A stretch of 64,000 nt of DNA, from positions 95,326-159,325 of the forward strand of contig JALHQH010000025.1 in NCBI GenBank assembly GCA_022842065.1. The letters are read 5' to 3'. Numbering within the stretch: position 1 is the first letter of the stretch; each line of letters starts with the position of its first letter. The translations under genes and the position numbers were made by a program. Origin of the DNA: Caldilineaceae bacterium. GTDB lineage: Bacteria > Chloroflexota > Anaerolineae > Caldilineales > Caldilineaceae. Shown here in pieces: positions 29,524 to 39,461 of this stretch. Below the pieces are notes generated by a model, which was given only the letters and a program-made list of their open reading frames with translations, made no database searches and was not told where the DNA came from.

Positions 29524-30698
29524 GGCTGTGCTCCGTTGGCGTACTGTTGCACCTCCAGATAGATCGGCTTTGGTTCAAAGTCGGTGCGCACAAAGGTGAA
29601 ATAATCCTGGTAACTCATGGCATCCCACGGGTAGCGAAAGGCCCAGAAGCAGACGGCATCAAGCCAGGGCCATTCGTCCTGCGCATATTGATAGGCGGCA
29701 ATGGTATAGTTAATCCGCTGGCCGGGCCGCACAGCGCGCGTCCAGCGCGGATGGTCATTCCAGCCCCCTTCGGTGATCATGGCACGCTTAGCCCCATCGC
29801 CATTCTGCACCATCACATTGTAAAGCAGCTCGGTGCGGCGGAAGTTGACCACATCGGGTGCCGGCGCTTCGGCTGGTTCCGAATACCAGCCATAGGCGTG
29901 GATCGCCAGCAGGTCAAAGTAGGGTGCCGCGCCGTGATCATACATCGCTTGCAGATAGGCTAGGTCATTCATGCCGTCAACACTGCCGGGCGGGGCGAGC
30001 GTGGGGGCAAGCGCGCCGGCCAGCACTTTTACATCAGGATTGGCAGCTTTGACCGCTGGGTAAACGGTTTGTAACAACGCCACATATTTGGCCGGGTCAA
30101 CCGCGGTATAGCCCCACTCCAAACTTAAATTTGGTTCATTCCAAATAATGATGTACTTCACTTTGCCCTGATAGCGCGCCGCGAATTGGGCGGCATAATT
30201 GGCAAAGTCGGCAAAATGCTCCTCATCCAGGTAAAGGGGGATACTCTCTGGCGGGCGCGCCCATTCCGGGACAAAGCCCAGCCGCGCAATGACCGTGAGC
30301 CCTTGGCGGTTGGCATGGTCAATCACCAGATCATGGTGGGTCCAGTCATAGCGACCGGGCTGGCTTTCGACATAGGCCCAGGGAAAATATTCAACGATCC
30401 AGGGCGCGCCCAGCTCGCGGACCAGCTCCAGTGTGCGTTTGATCTTCCACGGTTCGACCTCATCGGTCAGACGAGTGTGCACGCCGATTTTGGGGTTAAC
30501 GGTGGTGACTGTGCGTTGCGGACCAAGCTCGACCGTAGGGCCAAACCAGGCGCGGCCAAACCAGCGCAGACCACCAATGACGAGCACCAACGCGACAAAC
30601 GCGCTGATGATGCGTAGTGATAAAGGTAATTTCTGTCTACGCAACCGGTGATTGAGTAAGTTCAGAAAAGCGCGTTGCACGCGCCTAAATTGCTGCAT
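29520..30698 (-). CDS. Membrane-anchored clan A glycoside hydrolase-like protein
   Basis: A 392-residue protein with a basic start and one membrane segment (about 31-50), so the enzyme domain is extracytoplasmic. A TIM-barrel pattern is clear: the probable acid/base Glu lies in IIWNEPNLS and the nucleophile Glu in AMITEGGWNDH. This resembles GH39/GH5-type enzymes; the substrate is unknown. The ATG at 30698 lies only about seven bases after the TATAAT on the minus strand; the longer frame from 30740 would start upstream of that promoter. Confidence 0.82.
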   Translation of the reverse strand: MQQFRRVQRAFLNLLNHRLRRQKLPLSLRIISAFVALVLVIGGLRWFGRAWFGPTVELGPQRTVTTVNPKIGVHTRLTDEVEPWKIKRTLELVRELGAPWIVEYFPWAYVESQPGRYDWTHHDLVIDHANRQGLTVIARLGFVPEWARPPESIPLYLDEEHFADFANYAAQFAARYQGKVKYIIIWNEPNLSLEWGYTAVDPAKYVALLQTVYPAVKAANPDVKVLAGALAPTLAPPGSVDGMNDLAYLQAMYDHGAAPYFDLLAIHAYGWYSEPAEAPAPDVVNFRRTELLYNVMVQNGDGAKRAMITEGGWNDHPRWTRAVRPGQRINYTIAAYQYAQDEWPWLDAVCFWAFRYPWDAMSYQDYFTFVRTDFEPKPIYLEVQQYANGAQP

Positions 30699-30704
30699 AC
30701 CCCG

Positions 30705-30710
30705 ATTATA
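30705..30710 (-). promoter_or_regulatory. -10 element for the GH/SBP/lon/usp operon
   Basis: TATAAT on the minus strand ends seven bases before the ATG at 30698, so transcription would start at or next to the start codon. The -35 is weak. Confidence 0.5.
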
Positions 30711-30778
30711 ACATGAAATTATGGTTGGGGAGAAGGGCAAGCGTTCCGGGAACAGCTATCATCACCGCGTTGCGTTTA

Positions 30779-30806
30779 TTGTCTGTTCAACCAAGCGTGC
30801 TATAAT
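30779..30806 (+). promoter_or_regulatory. sigma70-type promoter of the M50 protease gene
   Basis: TTGTCT (30779-30784), a 16-base spacer and TATAAT (30801-30806) predict a start near 30813, about 30 bases before the chosen ATG. Confidence 0.65.
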
Positions 30807-30841
30807 AACAGCGCTACTTGGCTGAACCATTCAGATTGGTG

Positions 30842-31546
30842 ATGAAGCGACCTATGTTAAATACCATTCGTTATCGTTGGACCACCTTGACGGGCTACCA
30901 AAAGATCATTGCTGCGGTGGTGGCATTGCTGTTACTTTATGGCCTGGCGACCTCGAATATTCTTTCGCCTGCGCGCCTGCTTGCCGTCGGTATGATCGTC
31001 CTGATCGCCTTCCCTGTCCACGAGTTTGCCCATGCGGCAATGGCCGTACGCTTGGGCGATAATACGCCTAAATGGCAAGGCCGCTATACGCTCAACCCGC
31101 TGGCGCATATTGATCCGGTCGGGGCGGCGTTAATTCTTTTTACCGGCTTTGGTTGGGCCAAACCGGTGCAATGGAATCCACGTAATGTCAATGTTGATCA
31201 GAAGCTGGCGTCAATTCTGATTTCGCTGGCTGGCCCGGTTAGCAACCTGCTACTGGCGATTGTCGCGTTGATCTTGACCAACTTCGCCACAGGGTTTATT
31301 GATGGAGCGCTTTTGTTTTTCAGTTACATCAATGTGGCGCTCTTTGTCTTTAACTTGATCCCAGTACCGCCACTGGATGGTTCGCATATTCTTTTTGCCG
31401 TGTGGCCGCAGCAGAGCTATCAACTGCGCGCGATCCTGACGCAATATGGCTTTCTGATTCTCTTTGCGATCATCATCTTTGCCGGCTGGATTATTACGAT
31501 TCCGATCAGCCTCGTCTCATCGGTATTGCGGCTGATCTTTACATGA
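30842..31546 (+). CDS. Site-2 protease family (M50) membrane protein
   Basis: An intramembrane zinc metalloprotease-like protein of about 234 residues. The zinc motif HEFAH (60-64) lies in the second membrane segment, and [14 protein letters not shown] supplies the third zinc ligand Asp. [15 protein letters not shown] is typical of the short M50 group without PDZ or CBS domains. ATG at 30842 is chosen; 30854 is also possible, since neither has a strong ribosome-binding site. It overlaps the HD gene by 4 bp (ATGA). Confidence 0.9.
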   Translation: MKRPMLNTIRYRWTTLTGYQKIIAAVVALLLLYGLATSNILSPARLLAVGMIVLIAFPVHEFAHAAMAVRLGDNTPKWQGRYTLNPLAHIDPVGAALILFTGFGWAKPVQWNPRNVNVDQKLASILISLAGPVSNLLLAIVALILTNFATGFIDGALLFFSYINVALFVFNLIPVPPLDGSHILFAVWPQQSYQLRAILTQYGFLILFAIIIFAGWIITIPISLVSSVLRLIFT

Positions 31547-32121
31547 CAACCCAGCTCTCCCCCTTGGCCTGGCGTCTAGTCCCCTATCGCCTGCGCCAGT
31601 TCTGGCGGGGCTTGCACCCGACGGTGACGCCAGCGGAGTTGGCTGCCGTTGCAGCGCTTTTACCTCCCCCGGCTTTTACACTCTTTCAACGCATGTCAGC
31701 TGACGGCCAACGCCACGGCCTGAATGTGTGGCAAACCTTGCAACGGGCGGAAAATCACACGGTGGATCTGCCCCTTGATCTAGCGGCGGCCGCCCTGCTC
31801 CATGACGTGGGCAAAGTGGCGGCTGATGTGACGGGGTTGCGGATTAACGTCTGGTGGCGCAGTCTGCTTGTCCTGCTGGAGTTAGTCGCCCCCCGGTTGT
31901 TGACCCAGTTAGCCAGCGCCGATCCGCAAGCGGGTTGGCGTTATCTGCTTTATGTCCATTTGGCCCATCCGGTGATTGGCGCACAATGGGCAGCGGAAAG
32001 TGGTTGCAGCGCGTTGACCTGTTGGCTGATTGCCCAGCATCAAACCAAAGCAGCCGCCACGGGCCAGACAGAACAAGCACAATTATTGGCCCGTTTGCAA
32101 TGGGCGGACGGGCAGAATTGA
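31543..32121 (+). CDS. HD-domain phosphohydrolase-like protein
   Basis: A 192-residue protein with the metal-binding HD dyad in [10 protein letters not shown] (about residue 87-96) and a downstream His-rich helix ([13 protein letters not shown]), the pattern of HD-superfamily hydrolases. The substrate is unknown. The ATGA overlap with the protease gene implies co-translation. The longer open frame from 31402 lies entirely inside the protease gene and is rejected. Confidence 0.85.
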   Translation: MTTQLSPLAWRLVPYRLRQFWRGLHPTVTPAELAAVAALLPPPAFTLFQRMSADGQRHGLNVWQTLQRAENHTVDLPLDLAAAALLHDVGKVAADVTGLRINVWWRSLLVLLELVAPRLLTQLASADPQAGWRYLLYVHLAHPVIGAQWAAESGCSALTCWLIAQHQTKAAATGQTEQAQLLARLQWADGQN

Positions 32122-32140
32122 AGCGGTTGTTAGGGATGGG

Positions 32141-32214
32141 GCGGGTGACAAACGCGGATTAAGGTGGCGTGGATTAGACAATCCGCGCCACCTTAATCCG
32201 TGTCTGTCACCCGC
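32141..32214. repeat. Inverted repeat element (two-part stem)
   Basis: The outer arms GCGGGTGACA/TGTCACCCGC and the inner arms CGGATTAAGGTGGCG/CGCCACCTTAATCCG are exact complements. The ACGCGGATT motif links it to the element at 4150-4232. It lies just before the tyrA leader. Confidence 0.8.
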
Positions 32215-32249
32215 AAATCGTTACGTTTTTTACAGCATTAAGGAGAAGT

Positions 32250-33242
32250 ATGGCGAAACCGCGCATTACGATCATCGGCCTTGGGGTGACAGGGGCAAGC
32301 CTGGGGCTTGGTCTCCAAAAAGAGGCAGGCAACTTTGAAATTGTTGGTCACGACAAAGATCCCCAAGTGGGGCAGGAAGCGCGCCGACAAGGGGCGGTGG
32401 AACGGGTCGAGTGGAATCTGCATCGCGCTTGTGACAAGGCCGATCTGATCATGTTGGCGGTGCCGCTGAGTGAGTTGCCTGATCTCTTCAACCATCTGCG
32501 CCCTGACCTCAAGCCGGAAACGCTGATCTTTGCAATTGTCAATGTCTTGCAGCCGGCTATCGATTTGGCGGCCAAACATCTTTCGCCCGAAACTCATTTT
32601 GTCGCTGGTCATCCGATCCTCAGTGGGATTGGCGCGCCCTTGACCGTGCGCATCGATCTCTTTGACGAGGTTGTCTTTGCGCTGGCGCCTGGGCTACAGA
32701 CCGAACCGAGCGCGGTACAACTGGCCAGTGATCTGGTGGAACGATTGGGAGCCAAGCCGCTCTTTGTTGACGCGCTGGAGCACGATGGGATCATGGCGGC
32801 AGTGGAGCAGTTACCCCAGTTGGTCTCCGCGGCGATCATGCGACTGAGCAGCAGTGGAGCCGGTTGGCGCGAGGCGCGGCGCTTGGCTGGTCGCCACTTT
32901 GCGCGGGCGACGGAATTTGATGCCAGTGCGGCCCAACTTTATGGCGCGCTACAGGCCAATCGCGCCGAGGTGGTCCAGCGCATTGATCAGCTACAACAGG
33001 AGTTGAGCGAGTGGCGTGCCCTCCTCACCGAGACCCCGCCCGCAGAGGGAAAAGATCCCTTGCTGGCGACCTTAGAAGCGGTGACCCTGGCGCGCGATAC
33101 CTGGGAAGGCCAGGCGCTGCTCAAACGTTGGGACGAAGCAGGTCTCCCCAGCACCAACACGGCCGAGTCAAAAGGCATGTTCCGCCAGATGCTCTTTGGC
33201 AACATGATGAGCGGACGGCGCGGTAAGCAGGAGAAGAAATAG
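32250..33242 (+). CDS. tyrA: Prephenate dehydrogenase
   Basis: Oxidative decarboxylation of prephenate to 4-hydroxyphenylpyruvate in tyrosine synthesis (or the arogenate version). The 330 residues open with the NAD-binding IGLGVTGASLGLGL; AGHPILSGIG and FVDALEHDGIMAAVEQLPQL correspond to the conserved dehydrogenase core and helical C-domain. No ACT or chorismate mutase domain is fused. ATG follows AAGGAG. It is followed after 17 bp by the glycosyltransferase gene and is probably co-transcribed. Confidence 0.88.
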   Translation: MAKPRITIIGLGVTGASLGLGLQKEAGNFEIVGHDKDPQVGQEARRQGAVERVEWNLHRACDKADLIMLAVPLSELPDLFNHLRPDLKPETLIFAIVNVLQPAIDLAAKHLSPETHFVAGHPILSGIGAPLTVRIDLFDEVVFALAPGLQTEPSAVQLASDLVERLGAKPLFVDALEHDGIMAAVEQLPQLVSAAIMRLSSSGAGWREARRLAGRHFARATEFDASAAQLYGALQANRAEVVQRIDQLQQELSEWRALLTETPPAEGKDPLLATLEAVTLARDTWEGQALLKRWDEAGLPSTNTAESKGMFRQMLFGNMMSGRRGKQEKK

Positions 33243-33259
33243 CCCCATAGGCAAACCGC

Positions 33260-34282
33260 GTGAAATTGATTATCCAGATTCCCTGTTACAACGAAGCCGA
33301 AACGCTGCCGCAGACGGTGGCCGATTTGCCGCGCTCGTTGCCCGGTGTAGATCACATCGAGTATCTGGTGATCGACGATGGCAGCCGTGACGCAACAGTG
33401 GCGGTGGCCGAGCAGTTAGGGGTTCACCACGTGGTCAGCCTCGGGCGTAATCGCGGGCTGGCGCAGGCTTTTGCCGCCGGGTTGGAAGCCTGTATCCTCA
33501 ATGGTGCCGATATCATCGTCAACACCGATGCCGACAATCAATATGGGGGCGAAGAGATTGGGCGGCTGATCGAGCCAATCCTAGCTGGGCGTGCCCAGCT
33601 CGTCATTGGCGACCGTGGGGTTGGCACTTTATCGATCTTCTCGCCGACCAAGCGCTTGTTGCAACGGTTGGGCAGTTGGGTCGTCTCGCAGGCGGCGGGG
33701 GCAAAAATCCCTGATGCGACGAGTGGCTTTCGCGCGCTCACACGCGACACCGCGCTGCGCACCTTGGTCTTGAGCAACTACTCTTATACCCTGGAAACGT
33801 TGATCCAAGCCGGTGCCCGCCGCGTCTCGATTGAGTTTGTCCCGATCCGCACCAACTTGCCGACCCGCCCCTCGCGCCTGATGCGCAACCTTTCCCATTT
33901 TCTTTCCCATTCCGCAGCCACGATTCTGCGCGCCTATACCCTTTATCGCCCTTTGCGTGTCTTTGTGATGCTTGGGACGCTGGCCCTGTTGGCCGGCACT
34001 GCCTTGGGGATACGTTTTCTCTATTTTTATATGAATGGCGAAGGCAACGGCCACGTCCAATCATTAATCCTGACGGCCGTGTTGTTGATCGTCGGCTTTC
34101 AAGTGGTGCTGATTGGTTTCCTGGCTGATCTGGTGAGTTTCAATCGCAAAATTCTCGAGGAAGTGCTGCTCCGTTTACGGCGGCTAGAATTACGTACGCC
34201 ACTTACCCCCAGTGTGACCAACCCGGTTGCCCCCTCACCCGTTCCCCATGAAAGCCCGAATCGCAACGGCAATGACAACTGA
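33260..34282 (+). CDS. Glycosyltransferase family 2 with membrane anchor
   Basis: A 340-residue GT-A enzyme. [15 protein letters not shown] and VIDDGSRD form the nucleotide-sugar site, and [11 protein letters not shown] carries the metal-binding DAD. Two hydrophobic segments near residues 235-255 and 270-295 resemble dolichyl-phosphate mannosyltransferase-like proteins, suggesting sugar transfer to a lipid carrier. The start is GTG at 33260. It overlaps the next gene by 11 bp and opens the glycan locus. Confidence 0.9.
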   Translation: MKLIIQIPCYNEAETLPQTVADLPRSLPGVDHIEYLVIDDGSRDATVAVAEQLGVHHVVSLGRNRGLAQAFAAGLEACILNGADIIVNTDADNQYGGEEIGRLIEPILAGRAQLVIGDRGVGTLSIFSPTKRLLQRLGSWVVSQAAGAKIPDATSGFRALTRDTALRTLVLSNYSYTLETLIQAGARRVSIEFVPIRTNLPTRPSRLMRNLSHFLSHSAATILRAYTLYRPLRVFVMLGTLALLAGTALGIRFLYFYMNGEGNGHVQSLILTAVLLIVGFQVVLIGFLADLVSFNRKILEEVLLRLRRLELRTPLTPSVTNPVAPSPVPHESPNRNGNDN

Positions 34283-35429
34283 AGCCCCCTTGCGCGTCTG
34301 CTACTTTGGCACCTATCGCGCCGAATATTCGCGCAATCGCATCATGATCGAAGCGTTGCGCAGCCAGGGCGTTGCAGTGATCGAATGTCAAGCGCAGCTC
34401 TGGCAAAGCATCGAAGAACGGGTCGATGCGGTGAAAGGCAGTTGGCGCAATCCCGCCTTTTTGGGGCATGTGCTGCGCACCTATGGCCGTTTGCTGGCGC
34501 GCTACTGGTCCGTGCGCAATCAATATGATCTCCTGGTCGTCGGCTACCCTGGCCAATTTGATGTCTTTTTGGCCCGGCTGCTCAGTTGGTGGCAGGGCAA
34601 ACCCTTGGTCTGGGACATCTTCATGTCGATCTATCTGATCGCAGTGGAGCGCGGTTTGAACAAGCAGAGTCCCGCGATGGTTGGCTCGCTGCGCCGGATT
34701 GAGCGCTGGGCATGCCACTTGCCCGACCGCCTGATTTTGGATACAGCCGAGTATGTGAACTGGTTTCAACAGACCCACGGCGTCGATCCGGCGCGTTTTC
34801 GTTTGGTCCCGACGGGCAGCAATTTTAGCAGCTCGGCCAGCCCAGTTACGGGAAACCAGTCGCTACGCGAAAAATTTCAGGTCATCTACGCCGGCACCTT
34901 TATCCCCAACCACGGTGTGCCCACGATTATTGAGGCGGCCAAGTTGCTGGCAAACGATCCAACAATCCACTTCCACTTGATCGGCCAAGGACCGGATCTT
35001 GCCCAAGCCCAACAGTTAGCAGCGGCTGCTCAACTTACCAATCTCACTTTCATACCCTGGCTGGAGCAGCGCGACCTCTTGACCCAACTGGCCGAGGCCG
35101 ATCTCTGTCTTGGCGTTTTTGGCACTACCCCACAGTCCTTAATGACGGTGCAAAATAAGATCTATGAAGCGTTAGCACTGGGCAAACCAGTGCTCAGCGG
35201 TGATGGACCGGCCGTGCGCCAGGCGCTGGTGGCTGGTGAAGAGATCTATCTTTGTGCGCGGCAGGATGCCTCCGCCCTGGCCGCGGCGATTCGTCAACTA
35301 CAAGCCGACCCGGCCTTGCGTCAACGGTTGGCCACCCAGGGGCAGGCGCGCTTTCAGCGGGATTATACGACCGTCGCGCTGGGAAAACGCTTCAAAACCC
35401 ATTTGTGCGAAGTGATGGAAAACAGATGA
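34272..35429 (+). CDS. Glycosyltransferase family 4
   Basis: A 385-residue GT-B enzyme. The C-domain has [21 protein letters not shown] and the donor-site segment [30 protein letters not shown] at 34272 is chosen because an upstream ATG would add a tail overlapping the GT2 gene further. It overlaps the pyruvyltransferase gene by 3 bp. Confidence 0.88.
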   Translation: MTTEAPLRVCYFGTYRAEYSRNRIMIEALRSQGVAVIECQAQLWQSIEERVDAVKGSWRNPAFLGHVLRTYGRLLARYWSVRNQYDLLVVGYPGQFDVFLARLLSWWQGKPLVWDIFMSIYLIAVERGLNKQSPAMVGSLRRIERWACHLPDRLILDTAEYVNWFQQTHGVDPARFRLVPTGSNFSSSASPVTGNQSLREKFQVIYAGTFIPNHGVPTIIEAAKLLANDPTIHFHLIGQGPDLAQAQQLAAAAQLTNLTFIPWLEQRDLLTQLAEADLCLGVFGTTPQSLMTVQNKIYEALALGKPVLSGDGPAVRQALVAGEEIYLCARQDASALAAAIRQLQADPALRQRLATQGQARFQRDYTTVALGKRFKTHLCEVMENR

Positions 35430-36730
35430 ACATCCTGATCGTCAATGTTCACTCCGTGCGTAATGCCGGCGATGATGCCCTCTTACAGGCCGCGATCCAA
35501 CAGTTGCGCACCCAATTTGCCGACGCCACCTTTACCCTGGCGATGAATGATCCCCTTGGCTACACTGGTGACGAACAAGTCGTTGACTCCTTAATCCACT
35601 GGTTTCGCCGCGCTGATTTCCAGGGACCGATCTGGCAGGCGTGGCGTTGGTGGGCTATGCCCTGGCGGCTCTTACAACTGGGGGCGAGTGCCGGTTGGTA
35701 TCGGTGGACAGGGCAGGCCATGAGTTGGGGGCTATCGGCTGCGCAGCACGATCTGCTCAAAGCCTATGGCGCGGCTGATCTGGTGGTCAGTTGTCCAGGG
35801 GGCTATCTTTACAGCACCGGCAAATTGGGCCTCTGGCTGCTGGTCACGCTGTTGACACTCGCCTATGGGGTCTGGTTGGGCAAGCCGGTCTATCTATTGC
35901 CACAGACGATTGGGCCGATTCAAAATGGGTGGGAACGCTGGCTGTTGCGCCGTTTACTGCCCCACATGCGCCAGATCTATGTGCGCGATGATTATTCGCG
36001 CCAGGTGTTGCAGGCCAGCGGCGTTGAACATGGGCAGATTGTCCTCACCCCAGATCTCGCCTTTGGCTTTCAAACACCGGACCAGAACGCAGGCGCGGCC
36101 CTATTACATGAGTTGGGCATCGATCTAACGAATGATCAACCGCTGCTCGGCGTCACCCTGATCAACTGGGGCGCGCTGGAGACGGCGTTTCAAGGGCAAG
36201 CCGCGTACGAAGCGGCGGTGGCCCAGGCGATCCGCACCTTTCTTGGCAACCACGGGGGGCGCGCCATCCTCTTCGCCCAGGTGCGCGGCCCCCGTGCCAT
36301 TGAAGATGACCGGGTACCGGCCCGTCGCGTCCAAACTTTGTTGCAAGATTTAGGGCAACAAGTTGTGGTGGTGGAGCAGGAGGTGACCACCGCGCAACTC
36401 AAAGCGGCCTATGCCTACATGACCATTTTCATGGGATCGCGGCTCCACTCGAACATTTTTGCCCTGACCGGTGGTGTGCCGGTGATTGCGATTGCCTATC
36501 TGCCCAAAACCCGCGGCGTGATGGGTATGCTGGGCCTGACACAGTGGGTCGTAGATATCAACCAGGTGGACGGCGTCGCGTTGGCCACTTTAGTCGAGAC
36601 CCTGTATGCTGAGCGCGCGGCAGTGCGTGCCCAGGTTGAGCAGGCGATTACCGCCCAACAGACGGCAATTCGCCAGATGAGCAGCGCCATTGCGGCGGAT
36701 TATCAACTGTGGGCAAAGGGCCAACGATGA
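35426..36730 (+). CDS. Polysaccharide pyruvyltransferase (CsaB-like)
   Basis: A 434-residue member of the family that adds pyruvate ketals to polysaccharides from phosphoenolpyruvate. The N-terminus [20 protein letters not shown], the LPQTIGPI segment and the C-terminal GSRLHSNIFAL are characteristic. Pyruvylated wall polymers can anchor S-layer proteins in other bacteria; that role here is inference. The true ATG is at 35426 (ATGA overlap); the longer frame lies inside the preceding gene. Confidence 0.88.
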   Translation: MNILIVNVHSVRNAGDDALLQAAIQQLRTQFADATFTLAMNDPLGYTGDEQVVDSLIHWFRRADFQGPIWQAWRWWAMPWRLLQLGASAGWYRWTGQAMSWGLSAAQHDLLKAYGAADLVVSCPGGYLYSTGKLGLWLLVTLLTLAYGVWLGKPVYLLPQTIGPIQNGWERWLLRRLLPHMRQIYVRDDYSRQVLQASGVEHGQIVLTPDLAFGFQTPDQNAGAALLHELGIDLTNDQPLLGVTLINWGALETAFQGQAAYEAAVAQAIRTFLGNHGGRAILFAQVRGPRAIEDDRVPARRVQTLLQDLGQQVVVVEQEVTTAQLKAAYAYMTIFMGSRLHSNIFALTGGVPVIAIAYLPKTRGVMGMLGLTQWVVDINQVDGVALATLVETLYAERAAVRAQVEQAITAQQTAIRQMSSAIAADYQLWAKGQR

Positions 36731-37890
36731 CCAAGATCCCGGTCTTACAATTGCTCTCCGGCCTGGCGGTGGAAGGACCATTGGGCGGCGTGGCACGCTT
36801 TGGGATTGAGCTAAGTCGCCATCTTGATCCCGACCGCTTTGCCGTCACCCTCTGTGGGCTGTGGGATTATCACACCGGCTATGAGGCGCACTGGCAAGCA
36901 CAACTCACGGCGGAGGGAATACCCACCTTTGTGGCCGCGCCCTGGCATGCAACACAGCCTTATCAGAGCTGTGTTGCTGCGTTGCGGGGGGCGCAAGCAG
37001 AACTCACCGGAAAGTATTCAATCATCCACAGCCACGGCGAATTTGCGGATTTGGCCGCGCTGGCCTTGCGGCGGCGTTTGGGTGCGCAAGCGATCGTACG
37101 CACAGTCCACAATGAGCGCGAATGGAGCAAACGGCCCCTGTTTGGTGCGCTCTTTACCCACCTGCTCTACCCGCTGGCATTTACCCAGGAGTTGGGCGTC
37201 GCGCAGACCGTGGTCGATAATCTCGACCAGCGGCCATTGGCAAAGTTGGTCGGCCGGCAAGCACAGTTGTTGCATAACGCGCTGAACGTGAGCCGGTTTA
37301 GCCAACCGGCAACTGGACAACTGACCCGCGCCGCCTTGGGTTTGCCGTCAACCGCCTACCTGATCGGCTCAGTAGGTCGCTTGCGGCCACAGAAGGGTTA
37401 CCACATTTTTCTAGCCGCGGCGGCACAGGTACGGCAGGCACTGCCCAACGCCCATTTTGTGCTCATCGGTGATGGCGAGTTGCGGCCCGACTTGGAAGCA
37501 CAGGCGCACGCATTGGGCATTGCCGAGGCGGTCACCTTTTTGGGACCACGCCATGATGTGGAACAGCTCTACGGGCTACTCGATCTCTTTGTCTCTTCCT
37601 CACTGTGGGAGGGCTTACCAACCGTGATTCTCGAAGCAATGGCCGCCGGTCGCCCAGTGGTGGCAACCGCAGTGGCCGGCACGCGTGAACTGGTGCGCGA
37701 GGGGGAGACGGGGTTACTCGCACCATCAGATGATCCAGCTGCCTTGGCCGCGGCGATTGTACACATGGCACGGGAACCCGATGCGGCAGGGATAATGGCA
37801 GAACGGGCAAAGCGCTTTGTGAGCGAGCACTTCTCAATTGATAAGGTGGCGCGCCGACATGAGACGCTTTATACCGCATTACTTGCCTAA
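36727..37890 (+). CDS. Glycosyltransferase family 4
   Basis: A 387-residue GT-B enzyme with IGSVGRLRPQKGYHIFL and the donor-binding segment SSSLWEGLPTVILEAMAAG. It ends the plus-strand glycan operon; its start overlaps the pyruvyltransferase stop (ATGA). Its closest relative in the window by eye is the divergent gene at 37984-39264. Confidence 0.9.
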   Translation: MTKIPVLQLLSGLAVEGPLGGVARFGIELSRHLDPDRFAVTLCGLWDYHTGYEAHWQAQLTAEGIPTFVAAPWHATQPYQSCVAALRGAQAELTGKYSIIHSHGEFADLAALALRRRLGAQAIVRTVHNEREWSKRPLFGALFTHLLYPLAFTQELGVAQTVVDNLDQRPLAKLVGRQAQLLHNALNVSRFSQPATGQLTRAALGLPSTAYLIGSVGRLRPQKGYHIFLAAAAQVRQALPNAHFVLIGDGELRPDLEAQAHALGIAEAVTFLGPRHDVEQLYGLLDLFVSSSLWEGLPTVILEAMAAGRPVVATAVAGTRELVREGETGLLAPSDDPAALAAAIVHMAREPDAAGIMAERAKRFVSEHFSIDKVARRHETLYTALLA

Positions 37891-37897
37891 AAACCTC

Positions 37898-37985
37898 TGG
37901 TTCCCACGCTCTGCGTGGGCATCCAGGGCGCGGAGCCCCCGACCTGCATTCCACGCAGCGCCCAGTAGGCACCCGGGAACGAGTT
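37898..37985. repeat. REP-like palindromic element
   Basis: GGTTCCCACGCTCTGCGTGGG at one end and a CGGGAAC-terminated arm at the other, with an internal second hairpin-like block. It matches the common REP pattern and lies between two convergent glycosyltransferase genes. It could also serve as a terminator. Confidence 0.75.
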
Positions 37986-39264
37986 AGCCTAGCAGTTTGC
38001 TGTACAGCGTGCGGTATTGGGCGGCGATGTTAGGGAAGAGAAAGGGTTGAATGCGGCTACGGGCGGTGGTGGCCATGGCCTGGGCAGTCGAGCGGTCAGC
38101 CCACAGGTTTACAATCGCCGCGGCCAGGGCCGCCGGATCGAGCGGGGGGACCAGATAACCGGTCTCGCCATTTTTCACCAATTCACGGCTGCCACCCACA
38201 TCGGTGGCGATCACAGGGAGGTCGGCGGCCATTGCTTCGAGAATGACCGTCGGGAAGCCTTCCCAGTTGGAAGCGGAAATAAAGATGTCGCTCTGGCGCA
38301 GCAGGTGGGGCACATCGTCCCGACCACCGAGGAAGTGGATCGCCGCTGCGATGTCAAGTTCACGGCTTTGTGCCACCAGGGCCTCCCGCCGACTACCCAC
38401 GCCAACAATTGTGAGTTGGGCGGTCGGCAACTGGCGCAGCACCTCGGCCATTGCGGCCACCAACGTGGCATGGCCCTTTTGCTCTTCCAGCCGCCCGACA
38501 ATGATCAGATGAGGGCCGGCTCCAGTCGCTTGATCGGTGGATTGGCGAGTGCTCTGGGCTAGTTGTTCGACAAAGGCAGGGTTGAGCCCATTGTAGATGA
38601 GTTGGGCTGATCGTCCACGCAGGCGTGCGGCTTGACGTTGATCCAGCATCGCCTGGGTCCCTTGGGCAATCGCAATCTCGGCATCAAAAAACCAGGGATA
38701 GGCAAAGAGATCAACCAGGGTACCAAGCCAGGGGCGCGACAACCACTGACGTTCGGCATGGACGGTGCGCACGATCTTAAGACGGCCGCCATGTTGTGCT
38801 TTGCTGGCCAGTGCCAGTAGGTCGCAACGCTCAAAGTGGCTATTAATCAGCCACACACCCTGGCTGTCAACTAGGTGATTGAGTCGCTGCAGCGCCCGCG
38901 CCATGTCCGTTTCTAGGTTGCCCCGTTCCTCGATCAGGATCGCCGTCTGGATACCGGCAGCTTCAATTTGCTTGCGCCAGCGCGCTTCTGAAGGCGCGCC
39001 ATGACGCCACAGCCCACAAACAATGGGCCGGAAGGTCGTCATAGCTTGGTCCGACGCTGCGGGAAATTTGGCATCGGCCAGAAAGCGCGCTAAATTAAGC
39101 GCAAAGAGCGCAGCCCCGCCCGACTGCTCTTCAATCGCAAAGCCGTCAATCAGCTGAATCACGGGTATGACATTGCGATTGTTATGAAAATGCGCCGCAC
39201 TATCGGTTGATGTGGCCGCACTGTTTGCCTTTTCAAGTGATGCTAAATTTAGATGAAGTGACAT
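37984..39264 (-). CDS. Glycosyltransferase family 4
   Basis: A GT-B enzyme of about 426 residues. IIVGRLEEQKGHATLVAAMAE and SASNWEGFPTVILEAMAADLP mark the C-domain. The N-terminal ~35 residues are poorly conserved-looking; starts at 39276 or 39264 are both possible, and 39264 avoids overlap with the divergent fragment at 39271. It faces the plus-strand locus, implying separate control. Confidence 0.88.
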   Translation of the reverse strand: MSLHLNLASLEKANSAATSTDSAAHFHNNRNVIPVIQLIDGFAIEEQSGGAALFALNLARFLADAKFPAASDQAMTTFRPIVCGLWRHGAPSEARWRKQIEAAGIQTAILIEERGNLETDMARALQRLNHLVDSQGVWLINSHFERCDLLALASKAQHGGRLKIVRTVHAERQWLSRPWLGTLVDLFAYPWFFDAEIAIAQGTQAMLDQRQAARLRGRSAQLIYNGLNPAFVEQLAQSTRQSTDQATGAGPHLIIVGRLEEQKGHATLVAAMAEVLRQLPTAQLTIVGVGSRREALVAQSRELDIAAAIHFLGGRDDVPHLLRQSDIFISASNWEGFPTVILEAMAADLPVIATDVGGSRELVKNGETGYLVPPLDPAALAAAIVNLWADRSTAQAMATTARSRIQPFLFPNIAAQYRTLYSKLLG

Positions 39265-39270
39265 TAAGCT

Positions 39271-39459
39271 ATGCAACGTCCCAATGTTTTGCTGGTGATT
39301 TTAGATGCGCTCTGTGCTGGCGCGGTGCACAGCGCGACACGATTATACGGCACGGCAACACAAAAAGGAATCTATTTGCACCTGAAAAAGTGTTACTTTA
39401 TGGTGCCATTGCGTATATCGCATCGCAATGTGAACCGTGACCATCATGGATATTTAGTG
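39271..39459 (+). pseudogene. Probable N-terminal remnant of a sulfatase-like gene
   Basis: The 63-codon frame opens MQRPNVLLVILDAL, very like the metal-binding N-terminus of sulfatases and other alkaline-phosphatase-superfamily enzymes, and keeps a YG soon after. Similarity then fades and the frame ends; the catalytic Cys/Ser-x-Pro-x-Arg is absent. It looks like a truncated, decaying gene in the glycan locus. The match is short, so the call is tentative. Confidence 0.4.
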
Positions 39460-39461
39460 TA

